DNA of 64,000 nucleotides, taken from NCBI GenBank assembly GCA_964618215.1, contig CAZTZE010000011.1, positions 1-64,000 of the forward strand, given 5' to 3'. The stretch is from CG2-30-58-95 sp964618215. GTDB lineage: Bacteria; Chloroflexota; Anaerolineae; Anaerolineales; Villigracilaceae. Position numbers and translations under genes: made by a program. The number at the start of each line of letters is the position of its first letter. Position 1 is the stretch's first letter. The notes beneath the pieces are model-generated. The model was not told the DNA's origin. It was given only the letters and a program-made list of their open reading frames with translations, and ran no database searches. Below are positions 35,782 to 44,311 of this stretch, piece by piece.

Positions 35782-35911
35782 ATTGTTGTTTCTCACTTGC
35801 CAGATTCTGTCATATCGGGTAGAGTCTTAGAGTCTTAGCAGACAGTACGAGGAACACTTACCGAATACGGGTAGTAACCATAGCCCACCCTACACGCAGA
35901 GAGATGGCATT

Positions 35912-36244
35912 ATGACAACCGTAGTCGTCAAAGATAAGTATATTGATACTCTAACCGTCCTGGGAAGCTTACAGGAAGTGGTTAATGCCGCGCTTCAGCG
36001 GTACGCAATCGAGCAGATCGCGACCAAGATAAGCGAACTTCGCCGCCGAAATGCCAGGTACCAGGCTCAATATGGAATTGATTATCCAGCCTTCTCACGA
36101 CGCACATCTGAAGATCAGGAATTTGTCCAACAAATCGAGAACGACATCAGCAAAACATGGGAAATTGATCTGGCCGATTGGGAGTTTTGCCACAAAGGGA
36201 TTGAAGATTGGACAAGGAAACTACAAGACATTTTGCTGACATAA
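35912..36244 (+). CDS. Putative antitoxin partner of TumE-like protein
   Basis: 110 aa, mostly helical. It begins MTTVVVKDKYIDTLTVLGSLQEVVNAALQ, a beta-strand followed by helices as in small DNA-binding antitoxins, and has a basic SELRRRNARYQAQYG segment. It overlaps the next gene by 37 bp. By position it is the antitoxin of the pair. No firm family is recognised. Confidence 0.55.
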   Translation: MTTVVVKDKYIDTLTVLGSLQEVVNAALQRYAIEQIATKISELRRRNARYQAQYGIDYPAFSRRTSEDQEFVQQIENDISKTWEIDLADWEFCHKGIEDWTRKLQDILLT

Positions 36245-36597
36245 TTCATCTTGCCCAATCTACCTTTGAGCAAGTGGAATATGAGATAGATACGACACCA
36301 GAGCGTGCGATTTTGCGCCTGCAAGCCCGTTATGGCTTGTATCGGGTGTCTGTAGTCGAATTGTTCAGCGATAAGCTTCGAAAGTATCGGTATTATGTCT
36401 TACGTGAAGAATGGGTCGAAGCTGGATTCGACAATAGCCCTGACCCGCGTGCCATTCGGCTCAAGTATGGAGAGATAGGCAAAGAACACGCAGGAGAGTA
36501 TATACCGCATTTGCATCAAGACGATAAACAACACTTATCTCTGACCGAAGAGATGACATTTGTAGCTTTCGTCAACTGGCTGAAAGCGAACTTGTAA
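36208..36597 (+). CDS. TumE/DUF6516-like toxin
   Basis: 129 aa. The pattern YEIDTTPERAILRLQARYGLYRVSVVELFSDK, split here as AILRLQARYG and YRVSVVELFSDK, and RKYRYYVLREEWVEAGFDN match the DUF6516/TumE group annotated as toxin-antitoxin components. The start is a TTG inside the upstream gene, implying translational coupling. The role as an RNase-like toxin is inferred from family naming. Confidence 0.65.
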   Translation: MDKETTRHFADIIHLAQSTFEQVEYEIDTTPERAILRLQARYGLYRVSVVELFSDKLRKYRYYVLREEWVEAGFDNSPDPRAIRLKYGEIGKEHAGEYIPHLHQDDKQHLSLTEEMTFVAFVNWLKANL

Positions 36598-37030
36598 GCG
36601 ATAAGGGCTGACTAACTCATTGAAGCAGGGCTTTCTCAAAGTCGGGAAAAACCGAAAACATGTCACCCCTTCGCTACACTCAGGGCAGGCTCTGAGGACG
36701 CGTTCCTTCGCTGCGCTCAGGACAAGCCTTGGCGTCCGAAGGGTCTCCTGCACCGTTTTGGAGATGCTTCGGGCAAAGAACGCCCTCAGCATGACAGTGT
36801 CAAGGGACTTTGAGAAAGCCATACTCATTGAAAATGCGCCACTTGACTTTTTACTATTCTTGTGTTAATCTTCTCTTATTAGCTGACCCTGGTGGATAGC
36901 CTGACAGGCTGTTCAGCGGGGAATTTGGCAAATCTATGCAGAAGGAGGTGATTCTTCAGAAAAATACCTCGGCTTGCTGATAGTTCATATTTCACCCTAA
37001 CCTGTTAATTTAATTCGGAGGAGAAAGACA
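36598..37030. other. Intergenic repeat and leader of the dipeptide operon
   Basis: From 36658 to 36808 lies a copy of the dispersed palindromic repeat (TGTCACCCCTTCGCTACACTC ... AGATGCTTCGGGCAAAGAACGC ... CTCAGCATGACA), with two GCTCAGGACAAG-like words. TTGACT (36843-36848), 17 nt and TAATCT (36866-36871) could be the operon promoter. At 36941 AAGGAGGTGATT, a perfect complement of the 16S rRNA 3' end, lies about 80 nt ahead of the gene. The real ribosome site CGGAGGAG is at 37017. Confidence 0.55.
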
Positions 37031-38932
37031 ATGTTACATAAACGCTTAATTTTGGTCTTCGGGTTGGTGCTTATTGCCAGTATGGTATTGGCAGCCTGCG
37101 CCCCGAAGCCCCCCGCGACTCCCGAAACAGTGGAAGTCATCGTCACTAAGGAAGTGACAGTTGAGGTCCCGGTCGAGGTCGAGCGCACGGCGTTCACCAC
37201 ACCGCACCCGATCCTTGGCGACCTGAAAGTGCGCCAGGCGCTGTCCTACTGCACCAACAAACTCGACTTGATCAAGGCAGTCTATCCGCTGATCCCTGAA
37301 GATCAGCAGAAGACCCTGATCTTGAACACCATGATTTCAAAAGGACACTGGGCTTACGCCGGCGATGAGAACATTACCATCTACCCGTTTGATCCTGCCA
37401 TGGGTAATGCCCTGCTGGAAGAGGCTGGCTGGACGCTCGCCGAAGGCGCTACCTACCGCGCCAATGCGGCTGGCGAGGAACTGGCCTTGAAATTCACGAC
37501 CACCACCGCCGCTTTCCGCCAGACCTGGGCTGCCGTATTGGAATCCCAGTATAAAGCCTGCGGCATCCGCATGCTCCGCCTGCACGTTCCCGCCTCCTGG
37601 TGGTTCGGTGACACCACCGGCCTGGCCCGCCGCGACTTCGAACTGGGCGCCTACGCCTGGGTCGGTCAGGTTGATCCCGGTGGCCAGACCTTGTACGCCT
37701 GTGATCAGATCGCCAGCCCCGCGAATGGTTGGGAAGGCCAGAACTACATGGGCTGGTGCAATGAAGCTGCCAGCGTCGCCATCAAAAAGGCAAACAACAC
37801 TTTGATCCTGCAGGAACGCATTGACAACTACAAGATCGTGCAAACGGAGTATACCAAGGATATTCCGACCATCCCGCTCTTCAACCGCTCTGAGACCTTT
37901 GCCGCCGTGGCCGGAATGCTCAACTTTGCTCCCACCCCTGGTCAGGAGTACTACCTGTACAATGTAGGCGAATGGGAAGTCCCGGGTAGAGACACCATTG
38001 TGCTTGGCTTCACCCAGGAACCCGCCTCCCTGTTCACCCTGGTTGAGGACGCCTTTGTCGCCAACCTGGCGGCCTACATGTACCTGCCTGGTTCGATCAC
38101 CACTCTCAACTACCAGTTCCAGCCAGTGTATATCACCGAAATGCCCACACTTGAGAGCGGCCTGACCTTGAACAACGACGTTGAGGTCAAGGCTGGCGAC
38201 AAGGTTGTGGATGCCGACGGTGAGGTTGTCGAACTGGCGGCTGGCATGAAGATTATCAACGCGGCCGGCGAGACCGTTGAATTTGATGGAAAATCCGTCA
38301 TGATGAAGCAACTGGTCACCACATTCAAGTATATTGACGGCATCAAGTGGGAAGATGGCGAGCCGCTCAAGAGCGCAGATTTTGAACTGGCCCGCAAGAT
38401 CAACTGCGATCCCGAATCCGGCGCGACCTCCTTCATCACCTGCAACAAGACCGCCAACGTTGAGTACTTCGATGTCGGCTACACTCACACCTGGGTGCCT
38501 GGCGTCCAGGATCCGTTGTACTTCGTCCCGGTTTGGGGCACATATCCTTCTCATCGCGTCATCGCAGACGGCCGCATGTTGAAGGATGTCCCGGCGAAAG
38601 AATGGACGACCCTGCCCGAGATCGCCGAGAAACCGATTGGCTGGGGTCCGTACATGCTGGTCGAATGGGTCAAAGGCGAGAAACTCGTCTATGCGGCCAA
38701 CCCATTCTGGGTATTCGGCGCTCCCAAGACCCCGAAATTCGTGATCCAGATCATCACGCCTGAATCAGCCGAAGCCCTGCTGCTGGGCGGAGAAGTTGAC
38801 GTCCTCGCCTCCGAGACTCTGGCTGGCATTACCGAAACTCTGGGCAAGGCCGAAGCAGATGGCAAGATCAAGACCTACTCCATCGCTGGCGCTACCTGGG
38901 AACATATTGATCTCGCATTGTTCATCCGGTAA
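37031..38932 (+). CDS. Circularly permuted family-5 substrate-binding lipoprotein
   Basis: 633 aa with a normal signal peptide and lipobox (VLAACAP), then a Thr/Val/Glu-rich linker. The domain order is rotated relative to the gene at 32976. Residues about 57-318 correspond to the C-terminal half of the family (HPILGDLKVRQALSYCTNK through YTKDIPTIPLFNR to YYLYNVGEWEVPG). Residues about 319-633 correspond to the N-terminal half (DTIVLGFTQEPASLFTL, IKWEDGEPLKSADFELAR, IGWGPYMLVEWVKGEKLVY), ending at TWEHIDLALFIR, the segment that normally precedes HPILGDLKVRQAL. The frame is intact and the composition normal. It heads a complete dipeptide ABC operon, so it is presumably the working receptor. CGGAGGAG precedes the ATG. 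Confidence 0.88.
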   Translation: MLHKRLILVFGLVLIASMVLAACAPKPPATPETVEVIVTKEVTVEVPVEVERTAFTTPHPILGDLKVRQALSYCTNKLDLIKAVYPLIPEDQQKTLILNTMISKGHWAYAGDENITIYPFDPAMGNALLEEAGWTLAEGATYRANAAGEELALKFTTTTAAFRQTWAAVLESQYKACGIRMLRLHVPASWWFGDTTGLARRDFELGAYAWVGQVDPGGQTLYACDQIASPANGWEGQNYMGWCNEAASVAIKKANNTLILQERIDNYKIVQTEYTKDIPTIPLFNRSETFAAVAGMLNFAPTPGQEYYLYNVGEWEVPGRDTIVLGFTQEPASLFTLVEDAFVANLAAYMYLPGSITTLNYQFQPVYITEMPTLESGLTLNNDVEVKAGDKVVDADGEVVELAAGMKIINAAGETVEFDGKSVMMKQLVTTFKYIDGIKWEDGEPLKSADFELARKINCDPESGATSFITCNKTANVEYFDVGYTHTWVPGVQDPLYFVPVWGTYPSHRVIADGRMLKDVPAKEWTTLPEIAEKPIGWGPYMLVEWVKGEKLVYAANPFWVFGAPKTPKFVIQIITPESAEALLLGGEVDVLASETLAGITETLGKAEADGKIKTYSIAGATWEHIDLALFIR

Positions 38933-38958
38933 GCCGCTTGCTTGTCTGAGTTAGATTG

Positions 38959-38990
38959 GGTAGGTGTGACCCGTCCGGGTCACACCTACC
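38959..38990 (+). terminator. 15-bp hairpin after the binding-protein gene
   Basis: GGTAGGTGTGACCCG-tc-CGGGTCACACCTACC followed by TTACTAG. It is the first of two stable hairpins between the receptor and permease genes. Such elements usually protect the upstream mRNA and reduce read-through, so the receptor would be made in excess. Confidence 0.65.
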
Positions 38991-39013
38991 TTACTAGTTA
39001 AGATAGCTGAGGG

Positions 39014-39056
39014 GTTGGGTGTTTTTGGCGGGCTTCGCCCGCCAAAAACACCCAAC
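39014..39056 (+). terminator. 19-bp hairpin before the permease gene
   Basis: GTTGGGTGTTTTTGGCGGG-cttcg-CCCGCCAAAAACACCCAAC, a perfect 19-bp stem. No long T-run follows, so it is more likely a partial terminator or RNA-stability element than a full stop. Confidence 0.6.
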
Positions 39057-39107
39057 TTCCCCCGAATTAATGAGAAGATACCATTTTCGTTTTTATCGGA
39101 GAGAAGC

Positions 39108-40310
39108 ATGAGCGTATATTTGGTTCGCCGTGTGCTGCAGATGATCCTGGTGATTTTCCTTTCTTCAGTTGCGACCTATGCGTTATTGAGCCTTGCACCC
39201 GGGGGACCGCTTGCCGGTTTGCGTCAGATCCAGCAGAGCGCACGATTCCAAATCACCCAAGAAGATATCGCCCGCATTCGCGCCCACTATGAGCTGGATT
39301 TGTACCTGCCTGTCCGCTTCAGCCGCTGGTTGATCGGCCAGCCGCGCGGCCCGCTCGTTATCGGGGGAAAAGAATTCTTTAGCGATTTGGTCATCGGATG
39401 CAGCCAGCCGATCGAGGAGGAATTTCTGAATGAAAAAAGCGGCGCCTATGAAACCAGGGTCACTGGCTGTGTCCAATATGTCCATCTGCAAGATCTGGTC
39501 GGACGCCGCACCAGCCGCGGGATTATGCTGGGCGATTTTGGTTTATCCTGGCGCTTGCTGCGCGATCGCCCGGTGAGCGATTTGCTCTGGAGCCGCTTGG
39601 AGAAGACCCTCCAACTGATTGGCCTGGAGACGCTCTTGTCCATTTTGATCGGGGTACCTCTGGGGGTATATTCAGCCGTAAAACAGTATTCTAAATTTGA
39701 CTATTTCTTTACCTCGCTGGCCTTTATGGGTTCGGCCATGCCAAGCTTCTTCTTTGGACTTTTGATGATTTTGGCTTTTTCGATCATTCCAAAGAACGCC
39801 GGCCTTCCCTACCTGCCGCCCGGATTGTCCGAGTCGGTGCGCGACTATACCATCCCGCTGCTTGGAACGATCACCGCCGGTTCTGCCGCGGACCGCATTT
39901 TGCATCTGATCCTGCCTGTGTCGGTGCTGACGTTGATCAACATTTCCTTCTGGAGTCGCTATATCCGCTCCAGCATGTTGGAGGTCCTGCGGCAGGATTA
40001 CGTGCGCACGGCGCGCGCCAAGGGCCTGAAGGAATCGGTTGTCATTATGAAACACGCCTTGCGCAACGGTTTGATCCCATTTGTGACCATTGTCGTCTTT
40101 ACCCTGCCCGGCCTTTTCAGCGGCGCGATCATTACCGAGAGCATCTTTGCCTGGCCGGGGATGGGCAGGTTGTACCTGCTGGCATTAGGCGACAATGATT
40201 ACCCGGTTGCAATGGCAATTTTCTTTATCCTGGCCGTGCTGACAGTGATCGCCACGCTACTGCGTGATATCCTTTATACGGTTGTTGATCCCCGTATCCG
40301 TCTATCCTAA
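39108..40310 (+). CDS. Peptide ABC transporter permease (DppB/OppB type)
   Basis: A 400-aa membrane subunit with an N-terminal helix (VYLVRRVLQMILVIFLSSVA) and six core helices. The cytoplasmic EAA loop is YVRTARAKGLKESVVIMKHALRNG, split here as ARAKGLKESVVIMKHALRNG. An unusually long external loop (about residues 75-160) carries two cysteines (VIGCSQP and VTGCVQY) that could form a disulfide. The ATG at 39108 follows CGGAGAGAAG; longer frames run into the hairpin. It is the first of four transporter genes on one strand. Confidence 0.92.
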   Translation: MSVYLVRRVLQMILVIFLSSVATYALLSLAPGGPLAGLRQIQQSARFQITQEDIARIRAHYELDLYLPVRFSRWLIGQPRGPLVIGGKEFFSDLVIGCSQPIEEEFLNEKSGAYETRVTGCVQYVHLQDLVGRRTSRGIMLGDFGLSWRLLRDRPVSDLLWSRLEKTLQLIGLETLLSILIGVPLGVYSAVKQYSKFDYFFTSLAFMGSAMPSFFFGLLMILAFSIIPKNAGLPYLPPGLSESVRDYTIPLLGTITAGSAADRILHLILPVSVLTLINISFWSRYIRSSMLEVLRQDYVRTARAKGLKESVVIMKHALRNGLIPFVTIVVFTLPGLFSGAIITESIFAWPGMGRLYLLALGDNDYPVAMAIFFILAVLTVIATLLRDILYTVVDPRIRLS

Positions 40311-40330
40311 TTTTTATGAGGAATGACTGA

Positions 40331-41335
40331 ATGGCTACAAATACACTAAACCAGGTCGCTGAACTCTCGGGGGATGCCATTACACTCGAGGAGCGCACCC
40401 CGTTCCAGATCGTCATGAGGCGTTTCAGGCGGCACAAACTGGCGATGGTCGCGTTGGTTGTGATTTCGGTGATCCTCAGCATCACGATCCTGGCGCCTTA
40501 TATCACCCCTTTCGATGTTCAGGAAATTAACGTTGGCAAATATTTTGTCCCTTTCGGGACAGTGGACGAAGCGACGGGGCGCACACATTATCTTGGCACG
40601 GATAACATTGGCCGCGATTATTTCTCGCGCTTGATCTTTGCCGGCCGTATTTCTCTGGCGGTGGCCTTCATTTCGGTGATGATCTCAGAAACGATTGGGA
40701 TCGTGGTCGGTTCGATTTCCGGTTTTTACGGCAAGTGGCTGGATGCTGTTCTCATGCGCTTTGTGGAATTCATGTTGACGATTCCCACGCTGCCCTTACT
40801 GTTGATTATCGCCTCCATGCTTCTGGCGAATGAGGCATTGATCCCCATCCCGCCAGTGGTGCTAAATATTGTCGGCAAGATCATGCTTTTGGGCCCACGC
40901 GACGCGCGCAGCGCCGTCCTGATTGTGTTGGTTCTATCCGGCTTGGGCTGGATGGGATCTGCCCAATTGATGCGCGGCATGATCCTATCCCTGCGTGAAC
41001 AGACCTTCGTGGAGGCATCCCGTTCACTGGGGGCTTCCAATATATGGATCATTTTGCGGCACATGATCCCCAACGCACTGGCGCCGATCATCGTTTCTGC
41101 TTCGCTTGGCCTGGCTGGCTATGTCGTCGCCGAGGCCGCGCTGGCCTTCCTGGGGTTTGGCATCCAAGACCCTGTGCCGACTTGGGGGAATATGCTCGCA
41201 GGGACGCAGACCTACATGTTTGACCGCCCGTGGCTGCCGCTCGTGCCTGGATTGCCCATCTTCATCTGCTCTCTGTCCTTCAACTATATCGGCGATGGCC
41301 TGCGCGACGCTCTTGATCCACGCTTGAAACTATAA
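40331..41335 (+). CDS. Peptide ABC transporter permease (DppC/OppC type)
   Basis: The second membrane subunit, 334 aa. The N-terminus holds the OppC-type first helix (LAMVALVVISVILSITILAPYI), then HYLGTDNIGRDYFSRLIFAGR, the conserved start of the transport domain. The EAA loop is FVEASRSLGASNIWIILRHM followed by IPNALAPIIV. The end FNYIGDGLRDALDPRLKL is diagnostic of DppC/OppC proteins. It lies 20 bp after the first permease. Confidence 0.93.
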   Translation: MATNTLNQVAELSGDAITLEERTPFQIVMRRFRRHKLAMVALVVISVILSITILAPYITPFDVQEINVGKYFVPFGTVDEATGRTHYLGTDNIGRDYFSRLIFAGRISLAVAFISVMISETIGIVVGSISGFYGKWLDAVLMRFVEFMLTIPTLPLLLIIASMLLANEALIPIPPVVLNIVGKIMLLGPRDARSAVLIVLVLSGLGWMGSAQLMRGMILSLREQTFVEASRSLGASNIWIILRHMIPNALAPIIVSASLGLAGYVVAEAALAFLGFGIQDPVPTWGNMLAGTQTYMFDRPWLPLVPGLPIFICSLSFNYIGDGLRDALDPRLKL

Positions 41336-41372
41336 AGTGTACGCGAACAACATCTACATTGGGAGAACGTCT

Positions 41373-42404
41373 GTGACTCAGGAAAATAAACAACCGCTGA
41401 TTGAGGTACGTAACCTTAAAACCTACTTCTATACAGAAGATGGCGTCGTCAAAGCTGTGGATGGCGTGGACTTCAAAGTCTATCCTGGCAAAGTGTTTGG
41501 CCTGGTGGGCGAATCGGGCTGCGGCAAGAGCGTGACTGCCCTCTCGATTATGCGCCTGATAAGCCAGCCCGGAAAAGTCATCGAAGGTGAGATCATCTAC
41601 GAAGGCCAGGACCTGCTCAAGGTGACCGAGAACGAAATGATGCACGTGCGCGGCAACCGCATCTCGATGATCTTCCAACAGCCGCAAACGGCTCTCAACC
41701 CGGTCTTCAGGGTTGGCAATCAAATTGCTGAAGTCCTGGAAATCCACCAGGATTTGGGCAAGGAAGCCGGAATTAAACGCGCCATCGAGCTGCTCAAAAT
41801 GGTGGGGATCCCCGAGGCAGAGAGACGGGCTGATTCTTTCCCTCACGAGCTTTCGGGTGGTATGGCGCAGCGTGTCATGATCGCCATGGCGCTCGCCTGC
41901 GTACCCGACCTGTTGATCGCTGACGAGCCGACCACAGCCCTGGATGTCACCATTCAGGCTCAGATCCTGGACCTGATGCGTGACCTGCGCACCAAAGTGG
42001 GCGCCTCGGTCATCCTCATCACCCACGACTTGGGGGTGATCGCAGAGATGGCAGAAAACGTGGCCGTGATGTATGCAGGCAGGATCGTGGAGGAGGCAGA
42101 AGTAAAGACATTGTTTGCCAGGCCTCTCCATCCCTACACACAGGGCTTGATTGGATCAATACCCATTCTGGGTAAGCTCAAGGATCGGCTGGCCGTTATC
42201 CCTGGCAGTGTACCCAACTTGATCAACCTGCCGGCCGGTTGTCGTTTTGCTCCCCGCTGCCTGGCGCGCATCGAGCATCAGTTGACCATCTGTACTGAGT
42301 TGGAACCCGACCTGGCCGAGGTCACTGGCGCTCACACCGTCCGCTGCTGGCTGTTCCAGGACAGTGAGAAACACCGCGCTCCTTTGGCGCACGCCAGCCA
42401 GTAA
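41373..42404 (+). CDS. Peptide ABC transporter ATP-binding protein (DppD/OppD type)
   Basis: 343 aa. The GTG at 41373 with GGGAGA upstream is chosen over a GTG 36 nt earlier. Walker A is GLVGESGCGKSVTALSIMRL, the signature ELSGGMAQRVMIAMAL is followed by Walker B LLIADEPTTALDV, and the switch histidine is in LITHDLGVIAEMAE. The C-terminal oligopeptide domain has the cysteine cluster CRFAPRCLARIEHQLTIC, which binds an iron-sulfur cluster in DppD homologues. It pairs with the next gene as a heterodimer. Confidence 0.94.
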   Translation: MTQENKQPLIEVRNLKTYFYTEDGVVKAVDGVDFKVYPGKVFGLVGESGCGKSVTALSIMRLISQPGKVIEGEIIYEGQDLLKVTENEMMHVRGNRISMIFQQPQTALNPVFRVGNQIAEVLEIHQDLGKEAGIKRAIELLKMVGIPEAERRADSFPHELSGGMAQRVMIAMALACVPDLLIADEPTTALDVTIQAQILDLMRDLRTKVGASVILITHDLGVIAEMAENVAVMYAGRIVEEAEVKTLFARPLHPYTQGLIGSIPILGKLKDRLAVIPGSVPNLINLPAGCRFAPRCLARIEHQLTICTELEPDLAEVTGAHTVRCWLFQDSEKHRAPLAHASQ

Positions 42405-42430
42405 AAAAATAAATATTGGAGTTATTCTCG

Positions 42431-43429
42431 ATGAGCAAACCGGTGACAAGTAAAGAAAGTCCGAAGAGAGACCTGGTTACTGTCAAAAACCTGGTCAAAT
42501 ATTTCCCCATTCGATCGGGCCTGTTACAACGTGTCACGGCTTGGGTGCAGGCTGTGGATGATATCAGTTTTACCATCCGGGAGGGGGAAACTTTCGGACT
42601 GGTTGGGGAATCCGGCTGCGGTAAGACAACCATTGGCCGCACCATGCTGCGCTTGATTGAACCCACTTCCGGCTCGGTTACATTCGACGGGCAGGAGGTC
42701 TTCAAATTGCGCGGCCGGGAAATGAAAGAAATGCGCCGCAACATGCAGGTTATCTTCCAAGACCCGTATGCCTCGCTCGACCCGCGCATGCCGATCGGCG
42801 AATCTGTGATGGAGGGCTTGAATGTGCATGGCATCGGTACGTCGCGTGAGCGTTTTGAAAACATGCTCGAGATTTTGAAGAAGGTCGGCCTGGAAGACTA
42901 TCACGCCCGCCGCTATCCGCATGAATTCTCGGGCGGTCAGCGGCAGCGTATTGGCATCGCCCGCGCCCTGGCTCTCTTCCCGAAATTCATCGTTTGCGAT
43001 GAGCCGGTATCCGCGCTGGATGTGTCCATTCAGTCACAGGTGTTGAACATCTTGAAGGACCTCCAGAGAGAGTTTGGTTTAACCTACCTGTTCATTGCCC
43101 ATAACCTGAGCGTGGTGGAGCACATCTCTGACCGCGTCGGGGTTATGTATGTGGGTAAGATGGTCGAATTGACCGGCCGCGAAGAACTCTATGAAAACCC
43201 CCTGCATCCGTATACAAAGGCGCTAATGTCAGCCATCCCCATCGCCGACCCGACGGTCAAGCGCGAGCGCACCATCCTGAAGGGCGACGTCCCCAGTCCC
43301 TTGAACCCGCCCAAGGGCTGCCGCTTCCATCCGCGTTGCCCGGTGGCGATTGACAAGTGTTCGCTCGAAGAGCCGGTCTTCAAAGAGATCAAGCCCGATC
43401 ACTCTGTGGCTTGCTGGTTGGCAGAATAG
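42431..43429 (+). CDS. Peptide ABC transporter ATP-binding protein (DppF/OppF type)
   Basis: 332 aa. Walker A is GLVGESGCGKTTIGRTMLRL, the signature is EFSGGQRQRIGIARALAL and Walker B is FIVCDEPVSALDV; the switch region is LFIAHNLSVVEHISD. The C-terminal motif CRFHPRCPVAIDKCSLEEP is the usual cysteine cluster. GGAG lies 10 nt before the ATG at 42431. It is the last transporter gene; a HAD phosphatase starts 5 nt after the stop. Confidence 0.94.
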   Translation: MSKPVTSKESPKRDLVTVKNLVKYFPIRSGLLQRVTAWVQAVDDISFTIREGETFGLVGESGCGKTTIGRTMLRLIEPTSGSVTFDGQEVFKLRGREMKEMRRNMQVIFQDPYASLDPRMPIGESVMEGLNVHGIGTSRERFENMLEILKKVGLEDYHARRYPHEFSGGQRQRIGIARALALFPKFIVCDEPVSALDVSIQSQVLNILKDLQREFGLTYLFIAHNLSVVEHISDRVGVMYVGKMVELTGREELYENPLHPYTKALMSAIPIADPTVKRERTILKGDVPSPLNPPKGCRFHPRCPVAIDKCSLEEPVFKEIKPDHSVACWLAE

Positions 43430-43434
43430 TCGTA

Positions 43435-44142
43435 ATGCTCAAAGCCATCATCTTCGACTTCGACGGTCTCATCCTGGATACAGAAACGCCCGAGTACATC
43501 GCCTGGCAGGAGATATTTGCCGAGTACGGCTGCGAACTCTCTCTCGATATGTGGGGACAAGTCGTCGGCGGGGCGGGTTTTTCGGACTTCGATGTTGCCA
43601 ACCACCTCGAAGAACTCCTGCGCAGCGGCCACCCGGTCAGCCAGCCCTTCGACTGCGCTCAGGGCAGGCCGCTCGACCGCGCTGCTCTCAACGCCCGCTG
43701 GCGTCAACGCGGCGATGAGTTGATTGCGGCTCAAGCAATTTTGCCCGGCGTGCGCGACTACCTGGACGACGCCCAAAGGCTTGGTCTCCGCCTGGCCATC
43801 GCTTCCAGTTCAAAGCACAGTTGGGTGGACACGCACCTGAACCGTCTCGGCCTGTGGCACTACTTCGAAATCATCAAATGCGCCGACGACGTTGCGCGCA
43901 CCAAACCGGACCCGGAACTGTATCGCTCCGCCCTGGCCGCGCTCCACATCCGGGCGGAAGAAGCCATCGTTTTCGAAGATTCGCCCAACGGCGTAAAGGC
44001 GGCCAAAGCCGTGGGGATATTCGTCGTCGCGGTGCCCAATCCGCTCACCGCGCGGCTATGGATTGACGGCGCAGACCTGACGCTGAAATCGCTGGCGGAT
44101 TTACCTCTGGGGGAGTTGCTCGAGCGCGTTGACCACTGCTGA
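43435..44142 (+). CDS. HAD-superfamily phosphatase (beta-phosphoglucomutase-like)
   Basis: 235 aa. Motif I is IIFDFDGLILDTETPEY (nucleophile Asp 9), motif II is LAIASSSKHSWV, motif III Lys is in ARTKPDPELY and motif IV is IVFEDSPNGVKAAKAVG. The cap between residues 20 and 85 is helical, as in beta-phosphoglucomutase and sugar phosphatases. The cap loop contains the in-frame repeat word CCCTTCGACTGCGCTCAGGG (about residues 70-78, read PFDCAQG). It is joined to the dipeptide operon. The substrate is unknown. Confidence 0.85.
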   Translation: MLKAIIFDFDGLILDTETPEYIAWQEIFAEYGCELSLDMWGQVVGGAGFSDFDVANHLEELLRSGHPVSQPFDCAQGRPLDRAALNARWRQRGDELIAAQAILPGVRDYLDDAQRLGLRLAIASSSKHSWVDTHLNRLGLWHYFEIIKCADDVARTKPDPELYRSALAALHIRAEEAIVFEDSPNGVKAAKAVGIFVVAVPNPLTARLWIDGADLTLKSLADLPLGELLERVDHC

Positions 44143-44175
44143 AAACTCCCGCCTGCTCTTGATAGATTTTTTTTG

Positions 44176-44193
44176 TGCGCAGCACCTACTCGG
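44176..44193 (+). repeat. Dispersed 18-bp repeat, copy 10 (intergenic)
   Basis: Exact TGCGCAGCACCTACTCGG, 8 bp upstream of the -35 box of the next promoter. Confidence 0.85.
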
Positions 44194-44201
44194 CAGAGGA
44201 A

Positions 44202-44311
44202 TTGACATTTTGCTGTAAAAGAGTATAATAAAAGCAACCCCCCTGGAGATAGCATCTCCAGGCCGACGCCCGCCGAAAGGCGGGCTGTCCCTTAAACAAG
44301 GGGAGATACCT
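44202..44311 (+). promoter_or_regulatory. Strong promoter and three-hairpin 5' leader
   Basis: TTGACA (44202-44207), 16 nt, TATAAT (44224-44229). The roughly 75-nt leader folds into CTGGAGAT-agc-ATCTCCAG, GCCCGCC-gaaa-GGCGGGC (a GAAA tetraloop) and CCCTT-aaac-AAGGG, with GGGGAGA before the ATG. The leader appears to have belonged to a NYN-domain gene whose first 21 codons are still attached to the downstream phosphatase. Confidence 0.65.

Noticed and set aside
44202..44311. A known riboswitch in the leader before the metallophosphatase
   Set aside because: The three simple hairpins do not match any riboswitch architecture I can recall, and no ligand-related gene follows.
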